The notes under the pieces are model-generated. The model was given only the letters and a program-made list of their open reading frames with translations, was not told where the DNA came from and made no database searches. Made by a program: the position numbers and the translations under genes. This document shows, one piece after another, positions 1 through 7,466 of a stretch of 23,077 nucleotides of DNA. The stretch comes from CAHJXF01 sp038240015 (GTDB lineage Bacteria; Pseudomonadota; Gammaproteobacteria; Burkholderiales; Burkholderiaceae_D): NCBI GenBank assembly GCA_038240015.1, contig JBBSEF010000046.1, positions 1 to 23,077 of the forward strand, given 5' to 3'. Positions within the stretch are counted from its first letter, which is position 1, and each line of letters opens with the position of its first letter.

Positions 1-3000
1 AGTCGTCACCTGCGCGTTGCAGGAAGACGTGCAGGGCATCGCCGTGTCGAGTTATCAGGGCGGCCACGTCGAATACTTCAAGTACATGATCGACTTGTTG
101 AAGCAGCGCGGCGGCGCGCACATCAAGGTGTTCGCGGGCGGGGGCGGCGTGATCGTTGCCGATGAGATCGCCGAGTTGCAGGCGTATGGCGTCGAGCGCA
201 TCTACAGTCCCGAAGACGGCCAGCGCATGGGCCTTGCGGGGATGATCCGCGACATGATCGAACGCTGCGATGTCGATCTGTCGGTGCATGCGCCGAAGAC
301 GCTGGATGGCATTCGCAAAGGAGATCGCCGCGCGCTAGCGCAATTGATCACGGCGCTCGAGAATCGCCGCGGCATGCCAACGAGCGGAGCCGATGCCGCG
401 AATCAAGACTTCGCGCATTTGCGCGAGGCGCTCTACCAGGCGGCCGATGGCGCGACCGTGCCGACGCTCGGCATCACCGGCACCGGTGGTGCGGGCAAGT
501 CGTCGTTGACCGACGAGTTGATTCGCCGCATCCGGCTCGATCAGGACGACGCGTTGCAGATCGCGGTCGTCTCGATCGATCCGTCGCGTCGCAAGTCGGG
601 CGGGGCATTGCTCGGCGATCGCATCCGCATGAACGCGATCGGCCCGTGGAAGCGGACCGATGGAACACAGCGAGCCAGCGTCTTCATGCGCTCGCTCGCC
701 ACGCGCGAAGCAGGCCAGGAAATTTCGGACGCATTGCCCGACGTGATCGCCGCATGCAAGGCCGCGGGCTTCGACCTGATCGTCGTCGAGACCTCGGGCA
801 TCGGGCAGGGCGACGCGGCGATCGTGCCGCTGGTGGACGTGAGCATGTACGTGATGACGCCCGAGTTCGGCGCGGCCAGCCAGCTCGAGAAGATCGACAT
901 GCTCGACTTCGCGGACTTCGTCGCGATCAACAAGTTCGATCGCAAGGGCGCGGCCGATGCGCTGCGCGATGTCGCCAAGCAGGTGCAACGCAATCGCGAA
1001 GCTTTCACGATGTCGCCGGATCAGATGCCGGTGTACGGCACCCAGGCGTCGAAGTTCAACGACGATGGCGTGACGGCGCTCTATCAAGGCTTGTTGCCCA
1101 AGCTCGCCGAGTTCGGATTGAAGATTGGCGAGGGCCGTCTGCCGAAAGTTGCTACGCATCGCTCAACTGCCACCAACGTGATCGTGCCGCCGGCGCGTTC
1201 GCGTTATCTCGCGGAGATTGCGGATGTGGTTCGCGGCTATCTCAAGCGCGCCGATGCGCAGAGCGCGATTGCGCGGGAGGTGCAGCAGTTGCGGGCGGCG
1301 GTGCGGATGCTCGACGAATCGAAAGGCGAAGGTGCGCAAGCGTCGCCTTCCGATCGCCTGCAGAAACTCGCCGCCGACCGCGAGTCCCGTCTCGACGCAC
1401 ACAGCAAGAAACTCCTCGCGATGTGGCCCACGATGCAGAAGGCCTACGCCGGCGACGAGTACGTCGTGAAGATTCGCGACAAGGAGCTTCGCACCGCGCT
1501 CACCACCAAGTCGCTGTCGGGCACGACCATCCGCAAGGTCGCACTGCCGCGCTATCTGGACGACGGCGAGATTCTCAAGTGGCTGATGCGCGAGAACGTC
1601 CCCGGCTCGTTCCCGTTCACCGCGGGCACGTTCGCATTCAAGCGCGAAGGTGAAGACCCGACCCGCATGTTCGCAGGCGAAGGCGACCCCTTTCGCACCA
1701 ACCGTCGCTTTCATCTGTTGTCCGAAGGCATGCCGGCCAAGCGCCTGTCGACGGCCTTCGACAGCGTCACGCTCTACGGACACGAGCCGGATCTCAGGCC
1801 CGACATCTACGGCAAGGTCGGCAACTCGGGGGTCTCGATCGCGACACTCGACGACATGAAGGTGCTGTATTCGGGCTTTGACCTGACGAGCCCGAGCACG
1901 TCGGTGTCGATGACCATCAACGGTCCCGCGCCCTCGATCCTCGCGATGTTCATGAATACCGCGATCGATCAGAACATCGACAAGTTCAAGATCGACAACG
2001 GCCGCGAGCCGACCGACGACGAAGCGCAGAAGATCCGCCAATGGGTTGTGGAGAACGTGCGCGGCACCGTGCAGGCCGACATCCTGAAGGAAGACCAGGG
2101 CCAGAACACCTGCATCTTCTCGACCGAGTTTTCGTTGAAGGTGATGGGCGACATCCAGCAGTACTTCGTGCAGCACCGTGTAAAGAATTTTTACTCGGTC
2201 TCAATCAGCGGCTATCACATTGCCGAAGCCGGAGCCAATCCGATCTCGCAGCTCGCGTTCACGCTCTCCAACGGCTTTACCTTCGTCGAAGCCTATCTCG
2301 CGCGCGGCATGCACGTCGACGATTTCGCGCAGAACCTGTCGTTCTTCTTTTCCAACGGTATGGACCCCGAGTACACCGTGATGGGCAGAGTCGCGCGCCG
2401 CATCTGGGCGGTGGCGATGCGCGACCAATACGGCGCCAATGAACGCAGTCAGAAGTTGAAATACCACATCCAGACGTCCGGTCGATCGCTGCACGCGCAG
2501 GAGATCCAGTTCAACGACATCCGCACGACCTTGCAGGCGCTGATCGCGATCTACGACAACTGCAATTCGCTGCACACCAATGCCTTCGACGAAGCGATCA
2601 CTACACCCACCGAGGACAGCGTGCGCCGCGCGATGGCGATCCAGCTCATCATCAATCGCGAGTGGGGCCTGGCGAAGAACGAGAACCCGAACCAGGGCGC
2701 GTTCATCATCGACGAGCTGACCGACCTCGTCGAAGAAGCCGTGCTGCAGGAGTTCGAGAAGATCGCCGAGCGTGGCGGCGTGCTCGGCGCGATGGAGACC
2801 GGCTACCAGCGCGGCAAGATCCAGGAAGAGTCGATGACGTACGAGATGTTGAAGCACACCGGCGAGCTACCGATCATCGGCGTGAACACCTTCCGCAATC
2901 CGCACGGCGACCCGCATTCGCAGAAGGTCGAGCTGATGCGCTCGACCGAGGAAGAGAAGCAGTCGCAGTTGAAGCGGCTGCATGACTTTCATCAAGCGCA

Positions 3001-3160
3001 TGCGGATGAGTCACCCGCGATGCTCGCGCGGCTGCGTCAGGCGGTGATCGACAATCGAAACGTGTTTGAAGTGCTGATGGATGCGGTGCGCGTGTGCTCG
3101 TTGGGGCAGATCACCGATGCGCTGTTCGAGGTGGGTGGGCAGTATCGAAGAAGCATGTGA
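1..3160 (+). CDS. icmF: Fused isobutyryl-CoA mutase IcmF (5' partial)
   Basis: Adenosylcobalamin-dependent enzyme that interconverts isobutyryl-CoA and n-butyryl-CoA, with its own GTPase chaperone built in. The reading frame is open from base 2 with no start, so the first part of the B12-binding domain lies outside the window. The visible order is the rest of the B12 domain (SSYQGGHVEYFKYM), a MeaB-like G-domain with a P-loop (GITGTGGAGKSS, about 469-504) and NKFD (929-940), a linker, and the mutase barrel. In the barrel, Phe (1691-1693, PFRTN) and Gln (2102-2104, GQNTCIF) sit where methylmalonyl-CoA mutase has Tyr and Arg. This Phe/Gln pair is the known signature of isobutyryl-CoA mutase. 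The active-site His of GYH is at 2216-2218. The C-terminus (FEVGGQYRRSM) is complete. About 1,050 residues are visible of the usual roughly 1,090. Family assignment is firm; the exact acyl substrate is inferred from the two residues. Confidence 0.96.
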   Translation, partial: VVTCALQEDVQGIAVSSYQGGHVEYFKYMIDLLKQRGGAHIKVFAGGGGVIVADEIAELQAYGVERIYSPEDGQRMGLAGMIRDMIERCDVDLSVHAPKTLDGIRKGDRRALAQLITALENRRGMPTSGADAANQDFAHLREALYQAADGATVPTLGITGTGGAGKSSLTDELIRRIRLDQDDALQIAVVSIDPSRRKSGGALLGDRIRMNAIGPWKRTDGTQRASVFMRSLATREAGQEISDALPDVIAACKAAGFDLIVVETSGIGQGDAAIVPLVDVSMYVMTPEFGAASQLEKIDMLDFADFVAINKFDRKGAADALRDVAKQVQRNREAFTMSPDQMPVYGTQASKFNDDGVTALYQGLLPKLAEFGLKIGEGRLPKVATHRSTATNVIVPPARSRYLAEIADVVRGYLKRADAQSAIAREVQQLRAAVRMLDESKGEGAQASPSDRLQKLAADRESRLDAHSKKLLAMWPTMQKAYAGDEYVVKIRDKELRTALTTKSLSGTTIRKVALPRYLDDGEILKWLMRENVPGSFPFTAGTFAFKREGEDPTRMFAGEGDPFRTNRRFHLLSEGMPAKRLSTAFDSVTLYGHEPDLRPDIYGKVGNSGVSIATLDDMKVLYSGFDLTSPSTSVSMTINGPAPSILAMFMNTAIDQNIDKFKIDNGREPTDDEAQKIRQWVVENVRGTVQADILKEDQGQNTCIFSTEFSLKVMGDIQQYFVQHRVKNFYSVSISGYHIAEAGANPISQLAFTLSNGFTFVEAYLARGMHVDDFAQNLSFFFSNGMDPEYTVMGRVARRIWAVAMRDQYGANERSQKLKYHIQTSGRSLHAQEIQFNDIRTTLQALIAIYDNCNSLHTNAFDEAITTPTEDSVRRAMAIQLIINREWGLAKNENPNQGAFIIDELTDLVEEAVLQEFEKIAERGGVLGAMETGYQRGKIQEESMTYEMLKHTGELPIIGVNTFRNPHGDPHSQKVELMRSTEEEKQSQLKRLHDFHQAHADESPAMLARLRQAVIDNRNVFEVLMDAVRVCSLGQITDALFEVGGQYRRSM

Positions 3161-3173
3161 CGCGGCGCCGCGG

Positions 3174-3329
3174 GAAGCGCTCGGGTTCCATCTTCTGCAC
3201 CACGATTTCCACGATGAGACGCTCGTAGCCGGGATAGGTGATCGCGCCACGCGTCACTTCCCCGGGCGCGAACGGGCTTTCCAGCTTCACGCGAAACCAT
3301 TCGCCGAACTCGCGGTGAAAGGCCTTCGC
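3174..3329 (-). pseudogene. SRPBCC (AHSA1-like) domain remnant
   Basis: Read on the minus strand, this stretch encodes about 52 residues containing FGEWFRVKLESPFAPGEV and ITYPGYERL followed by VVQKMEPER. These are the familiar central strands of short SRPBCC/AHSA1-type proteins of about 150 residues. The N-terminal helix-strand region is missing on the creA side, where the frame runs into the 3' end of creA. Everything after MEPERF is missing on the icmF side, where the frame runs into the reverse complement of the icmF 3' end. There is no start codon with a ribosome binding site. It lies directly downstream of creA in the same direction and was probably once the last gene of that operon. Family recognition is from remembered motifs, not a search. 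Confidence 0.6.
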
Positions 3330-3357
3330 CGACTGCGGGAGTCCGGCGGTCAGCCCG

Positions 3358-3822
3358 CTACCTGACGGGAATTTTCTGCGTCTGAGGGACGGCGACCGCG
3401 GTGATTCCGTTCTTCGGCGAGCCATCGATGAGCCTGTCGGAATAGGTCAGGTAGACCAGTGTGTTGCGTTTCGGATCGACCATGCGCACGATCCGAAGGC
3501 GCTTGAACAGAATCGACAAGCGCTCGCTGAATACCTCTTCCTTGAGCGGCAGCGGCGCGGAGAATGAAAGCGCGGCGACCTGGCGGCACGCGATCGAGGC
3601 TTCCGCCTTGTCCTCGGCGACGCCAAGTGCGCCCGAGATGCCGCCTTTTTTCGCGCGCGACACATAGCAGGTGACGCCCGCGACCTTTGGATCGTCGTAG
3701 GCATCGACGACGATCTTGTGATCCGGGCCGATCAATTTGAATGCCGTGTCGACGTCGCCGATCGGCTCGGCGGGCGATAGCGCAGGCGCTATCAGGAAAG
3801 CCAGTGCGAGCAGGGGTTTCAT
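3358..3822 (-). CDS. creA: CreA family secreted protein
   Basis: A 154-residue protein of the CreA family, a small exported protein of unknown biochemical function. An N-terminal signal peptide is visible (MKPLLALAFLIAPALSPA, likely cut after Ala18). The mature part carries the family blocks DTAFKLIGPDHKIVV, DDPKVAGVTCYVSRAKKGG and EDKAEASIACRQV. Cys52 and Cys79 could form a disulphide in the periplasm. The length matches the family. The start ATG (3822-3820) overlaps the TGA of the preceding 53-codon ORF, so translation is probably coupled. It is the third cistron of NIPSNAP/remnant/creA and is followed by an SRPBCC remnant. The name creA comes from the E. coli locus and says nothing about mechanism. 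Confidence 0.92.
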   Translation of the reverse strand: MKPLLALAFLIAPALSPAEPIGDVDTAFKLIGPDHKIVVDAYDDPKVAGVTCYVSRAKKGGISGALGVAEDKAEASIACRQVAALSFSAPLPLKEEVFSERLSILFKRLRIVRMVDPKRNTLVYLTYSDRLIDGSPKNGITAVAVPQTQKIPVR

Positions 3823-3980
3823 CGTTGTGCCTCACGGAGTAAGAACGCGTTGCGCCGCGGGTCGCACACGCCGGCCACCGCAACGGCGAGCGGCGACGGC
3901 AGCTTGAGCTCGGCGGCGATTTCGAAATAGCGATCGGCCTTGCCGTCGCGCGGCGCGACTTCGAAGATGACGGCCATCAT
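3819..3980 (-). CDS. 53-residue ORF with the N-terminus of an ABM-fold monooxygenase, probably a remnant
   Basis: A 53-codon frame starting ATGATGGCC. Residues 1-26 (MMAVIFEVAPRDGKADRYFE, then IAAELK) look like the first strand and helix of antibiotic-biosynthesis-monooxygenase (ABM) proteins of about 100 residues. From residue 27 the sequence (LPSPLAVAVAGVCDPRR, then NAFLLREAQR) no longer resembles that family, as if the middle and end had been replaced or deleted. Its start overlaps the stop of the upstream NIPSNAP gene (ATGA) and its stop overlaps the start of creA (ATGA). The frame is therefore very likely still translated as part of a coupled three-gene unit. NIPSNAP and ABM proteins share the dimeric ferredoxin-like fold, so the pairing makes sense. 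It may now serve only to couple translation to creA, or may be an unrecognised small protein. Confidence 0.55.
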   Translation of the reverse strand: MMAVIFEVAPRDGKADRYFEIAAELKLPSPLAVAVAGVCDPRRNAFLLREAQR

Positions 3981-4318
3981 GATGCGACCTCATGTGCCCG
4001 AAGCTGGAAGGTCTCCGCGACGACCTCGGTGAAGCGGCGTTCTTCGCGCACGATGAAGCGCTCGGCCTGCGCGAATTCGAAGTTCGCGCGACCTTCGGGA
4101 TCGGCCTTGACGCGCCGTCGATAAGCCTCATACGCGGCGAGGCTGTCGAAGGCGATCAAGCCCCAACCTTCGACGTTCGAGCCTTCGTACGGCAGGAAAT
4201 ACCCAATCAAGTGGCCGCCGCATCGCGGGATGATGCGGCCCCACGCCACCGCGTAGCGGCGAAAGTCTTCGAGCTTGCTCGGATCGATTTCATAGCGGAT
4301 GAAGCAGGTGATGGTCAT
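3977..4318 (-). CDS. NIPSNAP family protein
   Basis: A 113-residue protein with the NIPSNAP dimeric alpha/beta-barrel pattern. It starts MTITCFIRYEIDPSKLEDF, has a central IPRCGGHLIGYFLPYEG, then LIAFDSLAAYEAYRR and a C-terminal FIVREERRFTEVV. Members are small cytosolic proteins usually near oxidative or stress functions; no reaction is established for most. I chose the ATG at 4318 because the family begins at this beta strand; the longer upstream frame reads into the acyltransferase gene. No clear Shine-Dalgarno is seen. The gene lies 52 bp after the acyltransferase stop in the same direction, and its TGA overlaps the ATG of the following 53-codon frame. Confidence 0.88.
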   Translation of the reverse strand: MTITCFIRYEIDPSKLEDFRRYAVAWGRIIPRCGGHLIGYFLPYEGSNVEGWGLIAFDSLAAYEAYRRRVKADPEGRANFEFAQAERFIVREERRFTEVVAETFQLRAHEVAS

Positions 4319-4370
4319 GGCGCACCGTTGGTTGGTTGGCTTGCCCCGACGATAAGCGACCTCGGGTACG

Positions 4371-5813
4371 TCATGCTTCGCTTCGTATCGAAACGTCGAA
4401 CACGGGCGCCAGCAGATGTGCGATCGAGTTCGCGTAATAGCGAAGCAGCGGCTCCTCGCTTTCATGCAGTCGGAAGAGGCCGTCGCGTTCGTCGACCAAG
4501 TGGCGCTGCGTGAGCATGCGCAGGCCGACGCCGACCGCATAGTCCCAATCGCCGCGCGGCACGTACAGCTTCGCGCCGGCAGACTCCAGCTCGCGCACGA
4601 TCGCAGCGATGCCGGCCTTGATGTCGAGTTCGCTCAAACCTTGCTCGGGTTCGCGCAGCAACACGGTCGCCACCAGCGGCACCGGCAGCACCGGAATCAG
4701 CCGCCCCACGCGGTCCATCAGATGCCGGCCCAGCGCGGCCACTTCGTCCTGACGCTGCGCACGATCCATGGTTGCGAAATCGATGCCGCGCTCGGCGCAC
4801 CAGGCGCGCACCGACACCGGGCTGCCGAAGTTGACGCAGGCATAGCCGTGCCGATGCCACCGCCCGCGCAGTGCCAGCCCGACCTGCGAGGCGACGAACT
4901 TCAGCAAGATGCCCGCGACCCGCAGTCGGCCCGGCCGTGGAGAATCGACGTTACCGGCGCGCAGTTGCGTGCGGTCCTCGAGCACGCGGTCGTAGTTCAG
5001 ACCCAACGGTACGAACACCAGGTCGCGCTCGCCGTGCAGCCTGAAGCCGCGCAGCATGTAGTCGAACACGCCCAGCCGTGGCTCGCGCAGGCGGCCGTCA
5101 CGCGTCAGGCCGCCTTCGGGGTAAACCGCTTGCGTGACGCCAGCTTCGGTGGCCATCGAGATGTAGCGCCCGAGCACGCGCCGGTACAACTCGTCTTTCG
5201 AATTGCGCCGCACGAAGTACGCGCCCATCGCGCGGATCAGCTGCTGCAGGCCCCAGACGCGCGCCCATTCGCCCACGGCAAAGGACAGCACCACGCGCTC
5301 CGACGCGAGGTAAGACGTGATGATGTAGTCCATGTTGCTGCGATGGTTCATCACGAACACCACGGTCGCGCTCTCGGGAACCGCGCCCAGGCCGGCGTCA
5401 TCGGTATAGCCGATGCGCACGCGATACAGGCTCTGCGACAACCGCTTGCCGACCCAATACGCGACGCGAAAATATATGTAGGCGTTGAACGCCGGCACGA
5501 TTTCGCGCGCGTAGCGCTTGACCTGCTGAAGCGCCACCTCGCGCGGCATGCCCTGCGCGGTGGCGAAGACCGCGGTCGCCTGCTGCACCTGTTCGTCGAA
5601 GATCAGGCGGTCGATCGGCGCTTGGCGCTGTACCTGCTGGAACGGGCGAATGCCGATGCTCAGCCGGGCGCTGACCTCGTCGAGCACCTTGTCGGCGCGA
5701 CTGCGGATAAACCAGCGCGCAGACGGCATCAGCAGGCGATCGAGCAGCGCCAAAAGAGCAAGCACGGCGGCCACCAGCACCAGCCACAACGGGATCGCGA
5801 TCAGGGTGGACAT
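4371..5813 (-). CDS. Short PlsB-like glycerol-3-phosphate / lysophospholipid acyltransferase
   Basis: A 480-residue acyltransferase of the PlsB/PlsC fold, which moves an acyl chain onto glycerol-3-phosphate or a similar acceptor at the inner membrane. Residues 5-28 form one hydrophobic anchor. All four family blocks are visible: block I NHRSNMD (HX4D, His157/Asp162), block II GAYFVRRNSKDELYRRVL (197-214), block III YPEGGLTRDG (231-240) and block IV FVPLGLNYDR (267-276). E. coli PlsB has about 800 residues, so this is a short type lacking much of the N- and C-terminal extensions. The start has an AGGAG 3 bases upstream (gaggagcccATG). It lies 59 bp behind the ATP-grasp gene in the same direction, which suggests that the two act on the same product. 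The acceptor could be something other than glycerol-3-phosphate. Confidence 0.88.
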   Translation of the reverse strand: MSTLIAIPLWLVLVAAVLALLALLDRLLMPSARWFIRSRADKVLDEVSARLSIGIRPFQQVQRQAPIDRLIFDEQVQQATAVFATAQGMPREVALQQVKRYAREIVPAFNAYIYFRVAYWVGKRLSQSLYRVRIGYTDDAGLGAVPESATVVFVMNHRSNMDYIITSYLASERVVLSFAVGEWARVWGLQQLIRAMGAYFVRRNSKDELYRRVLGRYISMATEAGVTQAVYPEGGLTRDGRLREPRLGVFDYMLRGFRLHGERDLVFVPLGLNYDRVLEDRTQLRAGNVDSPRPGRLRVAGILLKFVASQVGLALRGRWHRHGYACVNFGSPVSVRAWCAERGIDFATMDRAQRQDEVAALGRHLMDRVGRLIPVLPVPLVATVLLREPEQGLSELDIKAGIAAIVRELESAGAKLYVPRGDWDYAVGVGLRMLTQRHLVDERDGLFRLHESEEPLLRYYANSIAHLLAPVFDVSIRSEA

Positions 5814-5852
5814 GGGCTCCTCGATGGCGAATGTACGCGGGAGCGCGTAACG

Positions 5853-5880
5853 CGCAGCTCAATTCGCGCAGCTCAATTCG
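5853..5880. repeat. 14-bp perfect tandem duplication at the end of the ATP-grasp gene
   Basis: The unit cgcagctcaattcg occurs twice back to back (5853-5866 and 5867-5880). The promoter-distal end of the ATP-grasp gene falls inside the second copy: its stop (TGA on the minus strand) is at 5875-5873. The first copy lies in the 59-bp gap before the acyltransferase. It looks like a recent slippage duplication without coding effect. Confidence 0.85.
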
Positions 5881-6976
5881 AAAGCGGGTACTTCCGTATC
5901 AGTGTCTGCTGCTTCAGGTAATGCCGCGCCAGTGTCCTGACGCCCACGGGCCTATGCCCCCGCTCGCGCATGGCGTTGCCGAGCGCGAACAACTGCCGCT
6001 GCTTGCCGAAGACGATGCGATAGGCTTGCCGCAGACTCAGCGAAGGATCCCACGCGTGCACCGCTTCCGAGCCCGCGCCGTTGACTTCGATGATGGAAAA
6101 GCCGCGCCCTGCGCAGAGCGCCGCCAGGCTCTCGTACTTGACGTCGAAGCGGCCGACGTGGAAGTCCTTCATGTCCTGCGCAATCGCGTCGATCGCGGCT
6201 GTCATCGGCGCGGTGATCGATGCGGTGCCGTCTTCATACAAGCCGCCAACGCGGGTCGAGCCGACGATCGCGATGCGCACCTCTTCGCCGGATGGAGGAA
6301 CGATCGTCGGGTCGCAGCAGGTCTCGCTCAAACCATCGCGGCCGAGCCGACATGCGCGCGGGTGCGCCGCGATCAACTCGCCAATCGTGCGCACGCCATC
6401 GCCGATCACGCGCGGATAGTGGCGCAGCAGAAGGCCGATCAGGCGGCCGTGCGCCTGGTCGGGCCGGCGCAGATAGAAGAGTCCCGCTTCGCCCGCTTCC
6501 GGCAGGAAGCGTTGGATCACGATGCGCTCGCCATGAGGAAAGCGTTGCAGGTAGGCGATCAGTTCGCTGCGGTTCGCGATCCGGCGCACACCGAAGCCGC
6601 ACCAGCCCAGATCGGGCTTCACGATGATCGGGTAGGCAAGACCGCAGCGCTGCATCGCGGCTTCGGCATCGTCGACCGACCCGACTCCCGCAGCCTGCAT
6701 CGAAGTGGTCGTCGCCGTCGCCGCCAAGGCATGCGGCCCCATGATGTTCAGGTATTCCATCTTGCCCTCGCCGACCATGCCGCCGGTGGTGATCGCGGGA
6801 TTGGCGCACGACGGCAGCGTGACCGAGCGATAGCGCAGCGACAGCCACAGCCATTGCGAAATCATCGGCACGAGATTGAGCCACTTCGGAAGTCGTTCGA
6901 GACGGCCGATGCCCGACGGGCGGGTCGGCTCGCGCGCCGTCATCGCCTCAGATGCCAGGCGCATGAGCGGAGCCAT
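5873..6976 (-). CDS. ATP-grasp domain protein (carboxylate-amine ligase-like)
   Basis: A protein of about 367 residues with an ATP-grasp fold, the fold that activates a carboxylate as acyl-phosphate and joins it to an amine or thiol. Visible elements are the nucleotide-binding strand YPIIVKPDLGWCGFGV with its lysine, the conserved GRFDVKYES strand and the metal-binding IIEVNGAGSEAVHAWDP with Glu and Asn. The N-terminus has an amphipathic/aromatic stretch (LPKWLNLVPMISQWLWLSL) that may touch the membrane. The start is uncertain: ATG at 6976, 6964 or 6943 and GTG at 6982 are all in frame, and none has a convincing ribosome binding site. It is the first gene of a minus-strand run and is followed after 59 bp by a PlsB-like acyltransferase, so a lipid or lipid-linked substrate is likely. 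D-Ala-D-Ala ligase itself is unlikely, because the N-terminal domain differs. Confidence 0.82.
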   Translation of the reverse strand: MAPLMRLASEAMTAREPTRPSGIGRLERLPKWLNLVPMISQWLWLSLRYRSVTLPSCANPAITTGGMVGEGKMEYLNIMGPHALAATATTTSMQAAGVGSVDDAEAAMQRCGLAYPIIVKPDLGWCGFGVRRIANRSELIAYLQRFPHGERIVIQRFLPEAGEAGLFYLRRPDQAHGRLIGLLLRHYPRVIGDGVRTIGELIAAHPRACRLGRDGLSETCCDPTIVPPSGEEVRIAIVGSTRVGGLYEDGTASITAPMTAAIDAIAQDMKDFHVGRFDVKYESLAALCAGRGFSIIEVNGAGSEAVHAWDPSLSLRQAYRIVFGKQRQLFALGNAMRERGHRPVGVRTLARHYLKQQTLIRKYPLSN

Positions 6977-6992
6977 CGCCACGGCGGGACGG

Positions 6993-7022
6993 CTGATACC
7001 GAAAGAGAGCGAGGGGGGTCAA
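6993..7022 (-). promoter_or_regulatory. Candidate sigma70-type promoter for the ATP-grasp operon
   Basis: On the minus strand TTGACC (7022-7017) is followed after 18 bases by TATCAG (6998-6993). The predicted transcript start near 6985 leaves almost no leader before the ATG at 6976, which would favour one of the downstream starts (6964 or 6943). This is a consensus match by eye only, in the divergent gap towards the TetR gene. Confidence 0.3.
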
Positions 7023-7062
7023 CGTAGAATCACTGCCTTCAAAATCCAGCGGCGTCGGTTCG

Positions 7063-7347
7063 ATGAGCGAGCATTCCCCCAAGGCAGACCGCGTGTCAAC
7101 CAAAACGCAAAGCGCGCCGCGCGTGGCAAACAAGAAGATGGAGCAGCGACGGACGAGCATGGAGTTGCTGCTCGACGCCGCGCTGCGCCTGTTCGTATCT
7201 CAGGGTTATCGCTCGACCAATCTCGAGCAGATCGCGGGCGCGGCCAAGCTGACCAAGGGCGCTGTCTATTTTTATTTTCGCAGCAAGGAAGCCGTGCTGA
7301 TCGCGTTGCGCGACTCTGGCAAGAAGTCGGCGACGCTGGTTCGATAG
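7063..7347 (+). CDS. Truncated TetR-family regulator (DNA-binding domain only)
   Basis: A 94-residue frame with a clean TetR N-terminal domain: LLDAALRLFVSQGYRSTNLEQ, then IAGAAKLTKGAVYFYFRSKEAVLIAL (helices 1-3 plus the start of helix 4, about residues 34-82). Full TetR proteins have about 190-220 residues with a ligand-binding C-terminal domain. Here the frame ends after DSGKKSATLVR, and none of the three forward frames of the following 119 bases continues such a domain. A second possible start is ATG at 7138. Without the C-terminal domain it lacks the normal dimer and ligand interface. It is either a dead remnant or a constitutive small DNA-binding protein. It sits just upstream of the lipase gene, which its full ancestor may have controlled. 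Confidence 0.72.
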   Translation: MSEHSPKADRVSTKTQSAPRVANKKMEQRRTSMELLLDAALRLFVSQGYRSTNLEQIAGAAKLTKGAVYFYFRSKEAVLIALRDSGKKSATLVR

Positions 7348-7466
7348 CGGCGCGCTTCCGGCCCCAAAGCACATTGCAAGCCGGCGCGAGAGCGGGCAGA
7401 CTGCTCCTCCCACACATGCCTTGGTTGTCCGACACCGCTCGACGACAAGATCACTGGAGACACTTC

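Noticed and set aside
3161..3172. Palindrome cgcggcgccgcg after icmF as terminator
   Set aside because: No loop and no T-run; a chance GC palindrome is as likely.
4416..5921. 501-codon open frame on the plus strand opposite the acyltransferase
   Set aside because: It mirrors the acyltransferase gene in an antisense frame, is rich in Arg, His, Gln and Ala, and shows no domain; the minus-strand protein has all four catalytic blocks.
5831..7027. 398-codon open frame on the plus strand opposite the ATP-grasp gene
   Set aside because: Antisense of a gene with clear ATP-grasp motifs; composition is typical of GC-rich shadow frames.
6876..7466. Upstream extension of the lipase reading frame, which would give a 915-residue protein
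   Set aside because: The extension overlaps the TetR HTH gene and the ATP-grasp start in other frames, while a ribosome binding site and signal peptide begin at 7467.
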